Of a stretch of DNA of 64,000 bases, positions 11,310 through 23,271 are shown one piece after another (the stretch's first letter is position 1; each line of letters starts with the position of its first letter). The notes under the pieces were generated by a model. That model made no database searches and had not been told where the DNA came from. It was given only the letters and a program-made list of their open reading frames with translations. A program made the position numbers and the translations under genes. The DNA is from Cyrtodaria siliqua (taxonomy: Eukaryota; Mollusca; Bivalvia; Adapedonta; Hiatellidae), in NCBI GenBank assembly GCA_037043455.1, contig JAWPHD010003258.1, positions 124,001 through 188,000 on the forward strand. The letters run 5' to 3'.

Positions 11310-11476
11310 GATGGACAAAAGCCTCGAGTAGCTTGCTGCTCCATGAAGTGGCGACTATTATTGATCGACGCGAGATGCACCAGCCGTTCAGGTCGGTGGA
11401 GGTGGTCTTCGGAGACCGGGTGTGTCGGTTCACTCCGGAGCAGTGCCAGAAAGGGTTTCGGGCCCTGCTACGGAAG
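11310..11476 (+). CDS. Probable coding exon, unknown protein
   Basis: This 167-bp segment is GC-rich in AT-rich surroundings. It is bounded by a good acceptor (TTTCTTTTTAATAG|G, AG at 11,308-11,309) and donor (GGAAG|GTTAGT, GT at 11,477-11,478), and is open in the frame that uses two bases of the first codon (phase 1 in, phase 0 out). The peptide begins WTKASSSLLLHEVATI and ends FRALLRK, with a central FGDRVCRFTPEQCQKGF. The composition contrast, precise borders and absence of simple-sequence character favour a real exon. I do not recognise the family. No neighbouring exon of the same gene was identified; flanking introns must be long. Confidence 0.55.
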
Positions 11477-11479
11477 GTT

Positions 11480-12400
11480 AGTGTCTTCACTTGATTCATA
11501 CGTTTGTGTAAATATCCACATACAACCACTTTTTTTGTGTATTTTTAGTTCACTTAGAATTATCATTCTGCATACATATGCACATAAAATTATCGGCTAG
11601 CGTAAATATGAATGTCTATATCTGACAAAAATAGTCGTCTGAGAGGTGTACACCTCCTGCTAGTCCCTCCCCCATTGGGCGCTTCGTATCTCGTATTAAG
11701 GAGTATGTGGACAACAGGCCGCTCTACGCCCCTGATAACTAAATCATACCTCTCCATAAATCCCTCCATTTTAAATGTAAGTAGCGTTTACGGGAGTCCA
11801 ATCCGCACATTCCGCCGAGGTTTCAGAAATAAAATATCTGCCCAAACAGCTCCGTTTTTCAATTAAATACACTTTAATCTCACATTTCTCACATACGAGA
11901 AAGATATCCGGCTAATCTAGCCGTGTTATGTTCCGTCATTTTCTTCTTGAATCAAAGTTTTCGTCCCGTTAGATCTCGTTCAATCCAGAATCCATAGCTG
12001 GAAACTTAACTCCGTCTAAATCATGATCATAGATCTAGATCATATTTTGTAAAGACAGCATCTTGCGATATTTTTCCTTAAAGGCACTTCTTGAAAAGGA
12101 ATGGGGTTCCTTTAGTACATCCGTTTATTTCCTTTTTTGTGTACCATAAAGGTATATGCTAGATTTAAACTCCAACTGTCCCGTCCTTCCGTCTGCCCAC
12201 AGAATGTCATACAATATGATAACAGTTTGACGCTTCAACGTTCAAAACATGTCGCATGTGTATCAATGACAATAAAGGGCTCAAACCCGTGTCTTATTTT
12301 AGACCCGACCGACAATGGATTGTTCAAAGCAATTTGTAGCTGATCTTTCGCAATTGGTACAAAAGACTGCCCGATAATGCTTTATCTTTTTAACGAAAAT
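11480..12400. other. No gene seen
   Basis: Reading frames here are short and unsupported by splice signals. Probably intronic to, or downstream of, the exon at 11,310. Confidence 0.4.
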
Positions 12401-12406
12401 GCAGCT

Positions 12407-12694
12407 TTAAAGCGACACACGGCGATTTTTATGTTTCACTAAGCATTAAATTAGAATGTGGATTTATTCGGCCTCATTTTGAGTCTGTTTGAGTTTGGTT
12501 TTCTTCGTTATTCTGCCATAGGTTTAAACATAGTATCGATGCAATATAATCAACATTCGTAATATGCACAAACAAGTTTTCTTTGACCGTTTCTACAAAC
12601 TAATATTTATGACTGCAAAAATGCAAATTATGAAGAGAAAATCAGGTGATGCCGAGAGTTTTACACAAATCAAGATTGCCGTGTGTCCCTTTAA
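12407..12694 (+). mobile_element. TTAA-flanked MITE, copy 1
   Basis: TTAA at 12,407-12,410 and 12,691-12,694 flanks inverted termini AGCGACACACGGCGATTT and (reverse complement) AGGGACACACGGCAATCT. TTAA target duplications are characteristic of the piggyBac superfamily. The interior is AT-rich with no transposase. A second copy with the same termini is at 62,362-62,803. Confidence 0.65.
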
Positions 12695-13004
12695 TATGTA
12701 TATTAGGGTCCGTTAAAACACGCCCAGGAAATTAATTTAATAAACATTTATGGGCGAATCCTATTTTTCTGAAATTTTGTTTCCTAAGCTCAATTTTGCA
12801 TCTACTGATGGGTGTTCAATTTCAAAAGTGCCTTCCTTGGGGTCCCATGTATAAATGGAAAGCCCTTAGAGAACACTTCTTAGATATTTTTTATTTATGA
12901 GTTGGACTGAGGTTCATTTTTAAAACCCATCTCATGCAGTGTTGTGTGTTCCAAATAAAATATTTAAAAAAACACAATCAGACGGTTTTGACTCGTTATT
13001 GTCT

Positions 13005-13755
13005 CGGCTTTTCGAAGAAAAAAAAAGACATAGGTGTTGCTTTTCCGGCGGCGGTGTCGGCGGCGTCGGCGGCGGCGTCAACATTCAAGTTTTGCGTTTA
13101 GGTCATTTTCTCACAAACTGTATGCACTAGATCTTTCAAACTTTGCTTATAGTTGTATCATGGGGGGTACATTGCAACGTGACCAAGCAAATGTGGAAGT
13201 GACCTTGACCCTCCAAGCAAAGGGCAGATAATTTAATAATTTTTAGGTTAAACTTTTGTGTTTAGGTCACTTTTTCACAAACTGTATGCACTAGACCTTT
13301 AAAAATTTGCTTAAAGTTGTATCTTGAGTGGTACATCGCAACGTGACAAAGCAAATGTGGAAGTGACCTTGATCCTCCAAGCAAGGGCAGATAACCTTAT
13401 AGTGTTTACCTTCAACTTTGGCGTTTAGGTCACTTTTTCACAAACTGTATGCACTAAGACCTTTCAAACTTTGCTTATAGTTGTATCTTGAGTGGTACAT
13501 TGCAACGTGACAAAGCAAATGTGGATATGACCTTCACCTTTCAAGCAAAGGGCAGATAACTTTATTTGTTACATTTACATCACTTTCTCATGAACTAGAA
13601 TTATGCACTAGATGTTTTAAACCTAATTTATAGCTTAATCTTTGGAAGAAAACATATTCTATTTTTACATAAATGTGTCTTCGGTATTGCATCTTTTTTT
13701 GGATGCCTGGATTTCATCTATGACCTTGACCTACTTTTTGGAGCATATGATTTTT
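13005..13755. repeat. Tandem repeat of about 164 bp with (GGC/GTC)n head
   Basis: The left end has CTCGGCTTTTCGAAGAA and a GGCGGCGTCGGCGG run, then three units starting GCGTTTAGGTCAC...ACTGTATGCACTAGA...GGTACATYGCAACGTGAC...AAGGGCAGATAA at about 13,094, 13,257 and 13,421. The start resembles the 5' end of the element at 23,782. A further isolated unit is at 14,379-14,520. Confidence 0.65.
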
Positions 13756-14093
13756 AGCTCTATTGGACAAAGGCCTTCATTTTTCATCCGATCTTTACCA
13801 AGCTTTACCAGATTGTTAATATCAATGAAAGCTCGCACAGGTTCGAAAACCAGCCAGATCGGACCAATAACAACGGAGTTATGGCCCTTGATTTAGTTAA
13901 AAATGCTATATTTTCCCTCGTTAATACGATGGGGCTTTCATTTTTCATCTGATCTTTAGCAAACTTGACCAGATATTTCAATCATAGAAGAAAGTCTGAC
14001 AAATTAAAAAATGCCACAGCAGACGTATTGCCCATGATTACCAGGTGAGTAAGAGCCGTTTTAGCCAGTAGAGCCCTCTTGGGCCTCTTGTTT
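13756..14093 (+). mobile_element. Helentron-like non-autonomous element (AGCTC start, hairpin plus TTGTTT end)
   Basis: Starts TTTTT|AGCTCTATTGG and ends in a stem-loop (GAGCCC...GGGCCTC, about 14,070-14,088) followed by TTGTTTTT. It contains two diverged copies of a unit with TTCATTTTTCATCYGATCTTTA. The ends resemble those of the 23,782 element, but no empty site is available here, so the borders are less certain. Confidence 0.45.
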
Positions 14094-14339
14094 TTAATAG
14101 AATGACATTTTGTTTTTAGATGTCATCTCAGCAAACTGCAAACTCGATTGTTTTTTCTAAAATGTTTACAAACTTTTATTTAAGCATCATTGACCTTTTT
14201 ATTTTTAAGTCCAGCCCCGTTAGGTGAGATATGTGAATCCACGGATTTCTTTTTTGCATTCCACAAACTCTCTAATCAAGCGTGAAATACATATAACAAT
14301 GAGAATATTATATGTGTATGTGACGTTTACATTCCAAGC

Positions 14340-14520
14340 AAATGGCAGATAACTTAATATTGTTTACCTTTAACTTTTGCGTTTAGGTCACTTCTTCACA
14401 AAATGTATGCACTTGACCTTTCAAACTTTGCTTATCGTTGTATCTTGAGTGGTACATTGCAACGTGACCAAGCAAATGTGGATGTGACCTTGACCCTCCA
14501 AGCAAGGGGCGGACAACATA
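14340..14520. repeat. Isolated copy of the 164-bp GCGTTTAGGTCAC unit
   Basis: Shares long stretches with the three units at 13.09-13.56 kb, including CAACGTGACCAAGCAAATGT and the CCTCCAAGCAAGGG end. Probably the remainder of the same element, separated by the 13,756 insertion and other sequence. Confidence 0.6.
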
Positions 14521-14902
14521 TTGTATAGTCTTTTTCACATCGTAGGAGACGGAAACATAGCTCTGTATTAGTATCAAATACCCTATATTTCTTAATCATA
14601 TTAGGTGGTGTGTTAAGGGTCAACGTTTGTTTCTTATTTTAATTGTACAGTATAGGTAATTGAACTTTTTCAAATGTTACTTTAAATGTTACTTTACAAA
14701 TGTTAATTCTCAAAGATTCTTCAAATACCCCTGCAAGTGCTTTGTCATATTATACGCTAAAACGCACTATTACTTAGCTCAATTAAAATAAAACGTCGTA
14801 GCAGCATTCCCAAGGCCTCCTAGTTTGTAGAGCCTATATATACATTTCAGGTCGGCTTTACCCCCTGCAAGCCAAACGTTATCTGGGGCAGTAAAAATGA
14901 AC

Positions 14903-15183
14903 GTAATACAGTCCTTAGCTGATCATATAGTGCAGTACGTAATACAGTCCTTAGCTGATCATATAGTGCAGTACGTAATACAGTCCTTAGCTGATCATAT
15001 AGTGCAGTACGTAATACAGTCCTTAGCTGATCATATAGTGCAGTACGTAATACAGTCCTTAGCTGATCATATAGTGCAGTACGTAATACAGTCCTTAGCT
15101 GATCATATAGTGCAATACGTAATACAGTCCTTAGCTGATCATATAGTGCAGTACGTAATACAGTCCTTAGCTGATCATATAGT
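14903..15183. repeat. 36-bp satellite, eight nearly identical units
   Basis: Eight tandem copies (seven full, the last 29 bp) of a 36-bp unit containing CCTTAGCTGATCATATAGTG. Only one substitution was noticed (a G-to-A in the sixth unit). Because 36 is a multiple of three, both strands show open frames with a 12-residue period (VIQSLADHIVQY; LYDQLRTVLRTA). I regard these as artefacts. Homogeneity indicates recent amplification. Confidence 0.95.
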
Positions 15184-15564
15184 CGACTCGTTTGACTTAA
15201 TACAGGTTTTAAAACTATATTTCCTCTCAATACAGTGTTTTTAACAGAACTATTGGAACACAACTATAGTTCGTAGGAGACGAACTATAGTTGAGTTAAC
15301 ACAAATACGCGGTAACTAGTTTTAGTGCCACTGGCCAAATGGCAATTCGTCCACTGACTCTCTTCCGTTGTCTATTGTCGCTCTATCTGTTAACGTTCTA
15401 TTCTTATCCACTCAATCATCTTCATCTTTCAGCCATTTATTTTCCAAACTAAGCAAGATTGTTGATACAAATGCGACTTGCTGGTTTTGGAATGGATCCA
15501 AGCTGACCTACTATCAATACTCTGGCGGAGTTTGGACTTGTCGATATACCTATTTTATACATAA

Positions 15565-15895
15565 ACACTTTGTGTTTTACTTATATTGCCTATTAATGCT
15601 GCCTTGTTGGTTAGAGAATAGTTCATGGCGGGGATGTCTTCATTTACACCGTCCCGTTTTATTGAGTTGACAGTAGAGTAAGTGTGAGGTTTGGTGGACC
15701 CTAGAACCTGGTTTAAACCCTTAGCGGCCTTTTTTGCCACTGACCGTTCCAATGCGGTAGCCCTATTGTCAACCCTTTTGTGTTTAAGATGTCTTATTAG
15801 GCATTTTATTCATCTTTAAAGTTGTTCTTTGTTTCTATGTGTGTTTCTGGTTGACTGTCGTCCTTGAATGCTACTTTTCCTGTTCGATTTTTATA
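15565..15895 (+). repeat. Dispersed repeat, copy 1 (pair of 56,067)
   Basis: Shares long colinear stretches with the reverse complement of 56,067-56,395: TGTTTTACTTATATTGCC, TGCTGCCTTGTTGGTTAGAG, GGTAGCCCTATTGTCAA and GGTTGACTGTCGTCCTTGAA. No coding frame is shared. Probably a non-autonomous transposon or SINE-like repeat in opposite orientation in the two places. Confidence 0.75.
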
Positions 15896-16146
15896 TCTCT
15901 ATTTATACATAAACAGCATAAACAGTAACTCTTTATGGATTCAAAGCTCTTGTCACTACAATAACCATGGTCTTTCCCAGTTAACAGTAACACTTGCTGA
16001 ATTGTTAAATTCTAGATTCAGTGATATGTATGGTAACACACAGTTGGTGAGCTTGTTGACTTTCTGCTATTTTGTTGTGCTTTCCTCATATTAATTAAAA
16101 CTTTTTTTTATCATTCAGAACGAACAACAAGAACTCAAAAAATAGC

Positions 16147-16215
16147 TGCAAGAAGTGCATAAGTAAATACCATTGAATTGCATAAGTAAATACCATTGAA
16201 TTGCATAAGTAAATG
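16147..16215. repeat. Three-unit 23-bp satellite remnant left of LTR 1
   Basis: Three copies of the 23-bp unit (GCATAAGTAAATACCATTGA form) stand outside the first LTR, preceded by GCAAGAAGT and followed by unrelated sequence up to the LTR. This suggests that another satellite-bearing copy once lay to the left, or that the satellite normally sits upstream of the 3' LTR. Confidence 0.75.
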
Positions 16216-16270
16216 CCATCGAATTACATGTCAGAATTGGAATAGTGTAAGTAACTAATCAACTTTATAT

Positions 16271-16562
16271 TGTAGTTTTGTGACGCTTGTGAGTGCATGG
16301 GATCTCAGATGTTGGTAATGTGAGTAAACATAGATATAAATAACCAGACGTTTGACTGGCTGTTACATGTTCGTTATTGCAACTTATTGACCAGATTTTA
16401 CTGTGATTCCCGGCGTTACACAGTGGCATTAACTGACTAAGATACCAGTTTAATACAACCAATTCGAAAGTGTTTGCTTGCATAAGCATTCATTTTTATT
16501 GTAGTGTTATCCGTGTCTGTAAAATGTGTGGTATATTGAACCTACTGCTATAACGCGGGTTA
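16271..16562 (+). mobile_element. LTR 1 of the satellite-bearing retrotransposon (short form)
   Basis: Matches the LTRs at 23,425 and 54,498: TGTAG...TGACGCTTGTGAGTGCATGG, the TATA region, GTGATTCCCGGCGTTA, GATACCAGTTTAATACAACC, and TGAACCTACTGC...AACGCGGGTTA. It lacks two blocks present in the others (about 90 bp after GTTGGTAATG and about 50 bp after the TTATTGAC region). The left boundary is inferred from where similarity to the other copies begins; the right from a TGG-starting primer-binding-site candidate at 16,563. Confidence 0.7.
16335..16342 (+). promoter_or_regulatory. LTR TATA box
   Basis: TATAAATA, conserved in position in all three LTRs (also near 23,574 and 54,645). It is the likely core promoter for element transcription; the role is inferred from position only. 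Confidence 0.5.
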
Positions 16563-16623
16563 TGGTGTTAACATAGTAAAATAGTTCAACATCGCAATTT
16601 AAGCTCCATTTACTATCGTAAAT

Positions 16624-16707
16624 ATGGATATCCTTAAGGAGTTAACGGTGTATGGACAATCTCATGGTTATGAGGGAAATGAGCTGAGAGACTTTATATA
16701 CCATTGA
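16624..16707 (+). pseudogene. gag start, truncated into the satellite
   Basis: The first ~25 codons (MDILKELT...ELRDF) match the gag start at 25,320 almost exactly. The frame then enters the 23-bp array at about 16,698 and stops at a TGA inside the first unit. Everything from here to the 3' end of the normal element is replaced by satellite. The leader upstream (16,563-16,623) is conserved with the other two copies. Confidence 0.8.
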
Positions 16708-18598
16708 AGTGTAAAAGAAAATACCATAGAATTGCATACATAAATACCATTAAATTGCATAAGTAAATACCATTGAAATGCATACGGAAATACCATTGAA
16801 TTGCATACGTAAATACCAGTGATTTGCAAAATTAGATACCAGTGCATTGCATAAGTATATACCACTGAACTGCATAAGAAAATACCACTGAATTGCATAA
16901 GTAAATACCGCTGAATTGCATAAGTAATACCACTGAATTGTATAAGTAAATACCACTGAATTGTATAAGTAAATACCACTGAATTGTATAAGTAAATACC
17001 ACTGAATTGTATAAGTAAATACCACTGAATTGTATAAGTAAATACCACTGAGTTTTATAAGTAAATACCGTTGAATCGTATAAATTAATACCATTTCAAT
17101 GTATATCTGAATACCATTGAATTGTATAGGTAAATACCATTGAATTGTCTAGGTAAATACCATTGAATTGTATAGGAAAATACTATTGAATTATATAGGT
17201 AAATACCATTTAGTTGTATAAGTAAATACCACTGAAATGCATAGGTAAATACCAATTAATTGTATCTGTAAATACCATTCAATTGTATCCGTCGATACCA
17301 TTCAAGTGTATCAGTAAATGCCATTGAATTGCATATATAAATACCATTGAATTGTATAAGTAAATACCATTGAATTGTATAAGTAATTACCATTGTAAAT
17401 ACCATTAAATTGTGTAAGAAAATTGAACTGTAGAAGTAAATACCATTGAAACGTTGAAGTAAATACCCGAACCGTAGAAGTAAATACCATTAAATTTACC
17501 AATGAACCGTAGAAGTAAATACCATCATTGAACCGTAGAAGTAAATACCATTGAACCGTAGAAGTAAATACCATTGAACCGTAGAAGTAAATACCATTGA
17601 ACCGTAGACGTAAATACCATTGAACCGTATCAGTCAATACCATTGAATTGTATCGGTAGGTAACATTGATTTGTATCAGTAAATACCATTGAATTGCATC
17701 AGTACATACCAATTGTTTACATAAGTAAATACCAGTGAATTGCACCAGAATATACCAGTGAATTGCATTATAACACTAGTGAATTGCATACGTAAATACC
17801 AGTGAATTGCATCAGTCCATTGAACCGTATAAGTAAATTCCACTGAATTGTGAAAGAAAATACCATTGAATTGTATAAGAAATACCATTGAATTGTATAA
17901 GTAAGTACCATTGAATTGTATAAGAAATACAATTGAATTATATAAGTAAAAACCATTGAATTGTATAAGTAAATACCATTGAATTGTATTAGTAAAAACC
18001 ATTGAATTATATAAGTAAATACCATTTAATTGTATCAGTAAATAATATTGAAATGTATAAATACCATTGAATTGTATAAGTAAATACCAATGGACTCTAT
18101 AAGTAAATACCATTGATTTGCATCAGTAAATTCCATTGAATTGTATTAGTAAATACGATTGAATTGTATTAGTAAATACCATTCAATTGTATAATTAAAA
18201 ACCATTGGATTGTATAAGTAAATACCATTTAACTGTATAAGTAAATACCATTGAATTTTATAAGTAATTACCACTGAACCGTAGAAGTAAATACCATTGA
18301 ACCGTATAAGTAAATACCATTGAACCGTATCAGTAATTACCATTGAAATGTATCAGTAAATACCAGTGAATTGTACAAGTAAATACCATTGAATTGTATT
18401 AGTAAATACCATTGAATTGTATAAGTAAACGCCATTGAATTGTATAAGTAAATACAAATGAATTGTATAAGTAAATACCACTGAATTGTATTTTTAAATA
18501 CCATTGAATTGTATTAGCAAATACCATTGAACCGTATAAGTAAATACCATTGAACCGTATAAGTAAATAACATTGAACCGTATCAGTAAATTCCATTG
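16698..18598. repeat. 23-bp satellite, block A1 (about 83 units)
   Basis: The unit is the core AATACCATTGA followed by a 12-bp variable part, most often ATTGTATAAGTA. Variants of the second half include GCATAAG, CCGTAGAAG, TGTATTAG and TGTATCAG. Minus-strand frames are open in all three phases because the unit has no stop triplet on that strand and 23 is not a multiple of three. Confidence 0.95.
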
Positions 18599-19395
18599 AC
18601 TTATATAATACAATTGAGTGGCAGGCAGCGGTCAATACAATTGCGTGGCAGTCGGCGGTCAATACCATATGGTGGCAGGCTGCGTTCAATACCAATGCGT
18701 TGCAGGCAGCGGTCAATACCATTGCGTGGCAGGCGGCGGTCAATACCATTGCGTGGCAGGCGGCGGTCAATACCATTGAGTGGCAGGCGGCGGTCACTAC
18801 CATTGCGTGGCAGGCGGCGGTCAATACCATTGAGAGGCAGGCGGCGCTCAATACCATTGAGTGGCAGGCATCGGTCAATACCATTGAGTGGCAGGCGGCG
18901 ATGCGATCAATACCATTGCGTGGCAGGCGGCGGTCAATACCATTGAGTGGCAGGCAAAAGTTAATATCATTGAGTGGCAGGCAACGGTCAATACAATTTG
19001 GTGGCAGGCAGCGGTCAATACCATTGAGTGGCAGGCAGTGGTCAATATAATTGAGTTGCAGGCAGCGTTCAATCCCATTGGTGGCAGGCAGCGCTCAATA
19101 CCATTGAGTGGCAGGTAGCGGTCAATACCATTGAGTGGCAGGTAGCGGTCAATACCATTGAGTTGCAGGCAGCGGTCAATAACATTGGGTGGCGGCAGCG
19201 GTCAATACCTTTGAGTGGCAGCAGCGGTCAATACCATTGAGTGGCAGGCAGCGGTCAATACAATTGAGTGGCAGGCATCGGTCAATACAATTGAGTTAAA
19301 GGCCGCGTGCAATACCATTGAGTGGCAGGCAGCGCTCAATACCATTGAATGGCAGGCAGCGGTCAATACCGTTAAGTGGCAGAAGCGGTCAAAAC
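18599..19395. repeat. 27-bp satellite, block B1 (about 29 units)
   Basis: The unit is the same core AATACCATTGA followed by a GC-richer part GTGGCAGGCAGCGGTC. Because 27 is a multiple of three, several frames on both strands stay open with a 9-residue period. The entry and exit points fall in the shared core. Confidence 0.95.
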
Positions 19396-20960
19396 CATTG
19401 AACTGTATAAGTAAATACCATTGAATTGTATAAGTAAATACCATTGAACTGTATAAGTAAATACCATTGAATTGTATAAGTAAATACCATTGAACCGTAA
19501 AAGTAAATACCATTGAACGTATAAGTTAATACCATTTCCCCGTATAAGTAAATACCGTTGACTTGTATAAGTAAATACCATTGAACTGTATAAATAAATA
19601 CCATTGAACTGTTTAAGTAAATTCCATTGGCTTGTATAAGTTTATACCATTGACTTGTATAAGTAAATACCATTGACTTGTATAAGTAAATACCGTTGAC
19701 TTGTATAAGTAAATACCGTTGACTTGTATAAGAAAATGCAGTTGACATGTATAAGTATATACCATTGAATTGTATAAGTAAATACCATTGAATTGTATAA
19801 GTAAATACTATTGAACCATATAAGTATATGCCATTGGCTTGTATAAGTTAATACCATTGACTTGTATAAGTAAATACCATTGACTTGTATTAGTAAATAC
19901 CACTGACTTGTATTAGTAAATACCGTTGACTTGTATAAGAAAATACAGTTGACTTGTATAAGTAAATACCATTGGACATGTATAAGTAAATACCATTGGA
20001 CATGTATAAATAAATACCATTGAACTGTATCAGTAAATACCACAGAACTGTAGAAGTAAATACCATTGAACTGTAGAAGTAAATACCATTAAATGACATA
20101 CGTATATACCATTGAACTGAATTGCATAAGGAAATACCACTGAAATGCATAAGTAAATACCACTGAATTGTATATGTAAATATCATTGAATTGTGTAAGT
20201 AAATACAATTGAATTGTATAGGTAAATACCACTGAATTGTATAAGTAAATACCATTGGTTCGTATAAGTAAATACCATTGAATTGTATAAGTAAATGCCA
20301 TTGAACTGTATAAGTAAATACCATGGAACTGTATAAGTAAATACCATGGAACTGTCTTAGTAAATACCATCGAACTGTATAAGTAAATACCATTGAATTG
20401 TATAAGTAAATACCATCGAACTGTATAAGTAAATACCGTTGAACTGTATAAGTAAATACCAGTGAACTGTATAAGTAAATACCAGTGAACTGCATAAGTC
20501 AATACCAGTGAACTGTATAAGTAAATACCATTGAAATTTATAAGTAAATACCATTGAACTCTATAAGCCAATATCATTGAATTGTATAAGTATATAGCAT
20601 TGAATTGTATAAGTAATTATCATTGTAAAGACCATTGAATTGTTTAAGTAAATACCACTATAAGTAAATGCCATTGGACTGTTTAAGTAAATACCATTGA
20701 ACTGTATAAGTAAATACCATTGAACTGTATAAGTAAATACCATTGAATTGTATAAGTAAATACCGCTGAACTGTATAAGCACATGCCGTTGAACTTTATA
20801 ATTAAATACCGTTGAACTGTATAAGTCAATACCATTGAACTGTATTAGTGAATACCATGGACTTGTATAAGTAAATACCATTGAACTGTATAGGTAAATA
20901 CTATTGACTTGTATAAGTAAATACCATTGACTTGTTTAAGTAACTACCATTGAACTGTAT
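19396..20960. repeat. 23-bp satellite, block A2 (about 68 units)
   Basis: Returns to the 23-bp unit. Sub-types with ACTTGTATAAG and AACTGTATAAG alternate. Near 20,575-20,640 and 20,650 are shortened units. Confidence 0.95.
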
Positions 20961-23271
20961 ACCATTTAGTGGCAGACAGCGGTCAATACCACTGAGTTGC
21001 GGGCAGCGGTCAGTACCATTGAGTGGCAGGAAGTGGTCAATACCATTGAGTGGCAGGCAGCGCTCAATACTATCGAGTTGCAGGCGGCGGTCTGTATCAT
21101 TGCGTTGCAGGCAGCGGTCAATAAAATTGCGTGGCAGGCGGCGTTCAATACCATTGAGTGGCAGGCAGCGGTCAATACCATTGAGTTGCAGGCAGCGGTC
21201 AATACAATTGAGTGGCAGGCAGCGGTCAATACAATTGAATTGCAGGCAGCGTTCAATACCATTGAGTTTCAGGCATCGGCCAATACCATTGAGTTGCAGG
21301 CAGCAGTCAATACCATTGGGCGGCAGTCGGCGTTCAATACCATTGAGTTGCAGGTAGCGGTCAATACCATTGAGTTGCAGGCGGCGGTTTGTACCATTGC
21401 GTTGCAGGCAGCGGTCAATAAAATTGCGTGGCAGGCGGCGTTCAATACCATTGAGTGGCAGGCAGCGGTCAATACTATTCATTTGCAGGCAGCGGTCAAT
21501 ACCATTGAGATTCAGGCAGCGGTCAATACCATTGAGTTGCAGGCGGCGGTCAATAACATTGCGTGGCAGGCGGCGTTAAGTACCATTGAGTGGCAGGCCG
21601 CGGTCAATACCACTGAGTGGCAGACAACGGGCAATACCATTGAGAGGCAGGCAGCGGTCAATACCACTGAGTGGCAGGCAGCGGTCAATACCATTGAGTG
21701 GCAGGCAGCGGTCAATACCATTGGGTGGCAGGCAGCGCTCAATATCATTGAGTGGCAGGCAGCGGTCAATACCATTGAGTTGCAGGCAGCGGTCAATATC
21801 ATTGAGTTGCAGGCAGCGGTCAATACCATTGAGTTGCAGGAAGCAGTCAGTACCATTGAGTTGCAGGCAGCGGTAAATACCATTAAGTTGCAGGCGGCGG
21901 TCAATACCATAGAGTTGCAGGCAGCGGTCATTACAATTGCGTGGCAGGTGGCGTTCAATAACATTGAGTTGCAGACAGCGGTCAATACCATTGTGAGGCA
22001 GGCAGCGGTCAATACCATTGAGTGACAGGCAGCGGTCAATACCATTGGGTGGCAGGCAGCGGTCAATACCATTGAGTTGCAGGCAGCTGTCAATACCATT
22101 GTGCTGCAGGCAGCGTTCAATACCCTTGTGTGGCAGGCGGCTATCTAAACCACTGAGTTGCAGGCGGCGGTCAATACCATTGAGTTGCAGGCAGCAGTCG
22201 GTACCACTGAGTTGCAGGCATCGGTCAATATCATTGAGTTGCAGGCTGCGGTCAATACCATTGGGTGGCAGACAGCGGTCAATACCATTGAGTTGCAGTC
22301 AGCGGTCAATACCATTCATTTGCAGGCAGCGGTCAATACCATTGATTTGCAGGCAGCGGTCAATACCATTGAGTTTCAGGCGGCGGTCAATACCATTGCG
22401 TGGCAGGCAGCGCTCAATACCTTTGGGTGGCAGGCAGCGGTCAATCCTATTGTGTGGCAGGCAGCGGTCAATATCATTGAGTGGCAGACAGCGGTCAATA
22501 CCATTGAGTTGCAGGCAGCGGTCAATACCATTGAGTAGCAGGCAGCGATCAATATCATTGAGTTGCACGCAGCGGTCAATACCATTGAGTTTCAGGCGGC
22601 GGTCAATACCATTGCGTGGCAGGCAGCGGTCAATCCCATTGTGTGGCAGGCAGCGGTCAATATCATTGAGTGGCAGACAGCGGTCAATAGCATTGAGTGG
22701 CAGGCGGCAGTCAATATCATTGCGTGGCAGGCAGCGCTCAATACCATTGGGTGGCAGGCAGCGGTCAATACCATTGAGTGGCAGACAGCGGTCAATACCA
22801 TTGAGTGGCAGGCAGTGGTCAATACCATTGAGTTGCAGGCAGCGGTCAATACCATTGAGTAGCAGGCAGCGATCAATACCATTGATTGGCAGGCTGCATT
22901 CAATACCATTGAATTGCAGGCGGCGGTCAATACCATTGAGTTGAAGGCAGCGGTCCATACCATTGGGTGCCAGGCAGCGCTCAATACCATTGCGTTGCAG
23001 GCATCGGTCAATACAATTGAGTGGCAGGCAGCGGTCAATACCATTGAGTGGCAGGCAGCGGTCAATACCATTGAGTGGCAGGCAACGGTCAATACCATTG
23101 AGTTGCAGGCGGCGGTCAATACCATTGAGTTGCAGGCAGCGGTCAATACAATTTGCGTGGCAGGCGGCGTTCAATACCATTGAGTTGCAGGCAGCGGTCA
23201 ATACCATTGGTTGGCAGTCAGCGGTCAATACCATTGAGTGGCAGGCAGCGGTCAATACCATTGGGTGGCAG
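20961..23271. repeat. 27-bp satellite, block B2 (about 86 units)
   Basis: The longest 27-bp array. TGG and TTG alternate at the third-codon-like position (GAGTGGCAG, GAGTTGCAG), with GCGTGGCAG variants. A segment repeats as a higher-order unit of about 300 bp (compare about 21,060-21,200 with 21,370-21,480, and 22,310-22,480 with 22,565-22,680). The longest stop-free frame is 342 codons (20,997-22,025). Substitutions hit all codon positions, which argues against protein selection. Confidence 0.95.

Noticed and set aside
2913..11476. One gene joining the exons at 2,911 and 11,310
   Set aside because: Joining the phase-1 end (T) to GA creates TGA, and the orphan exons show no shared family.
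14847..15263. 12-residue-period ORFs on both strands
   Set aside because: Produced by the 36-bp satellite; open on both strands because 36 is divisible by three.
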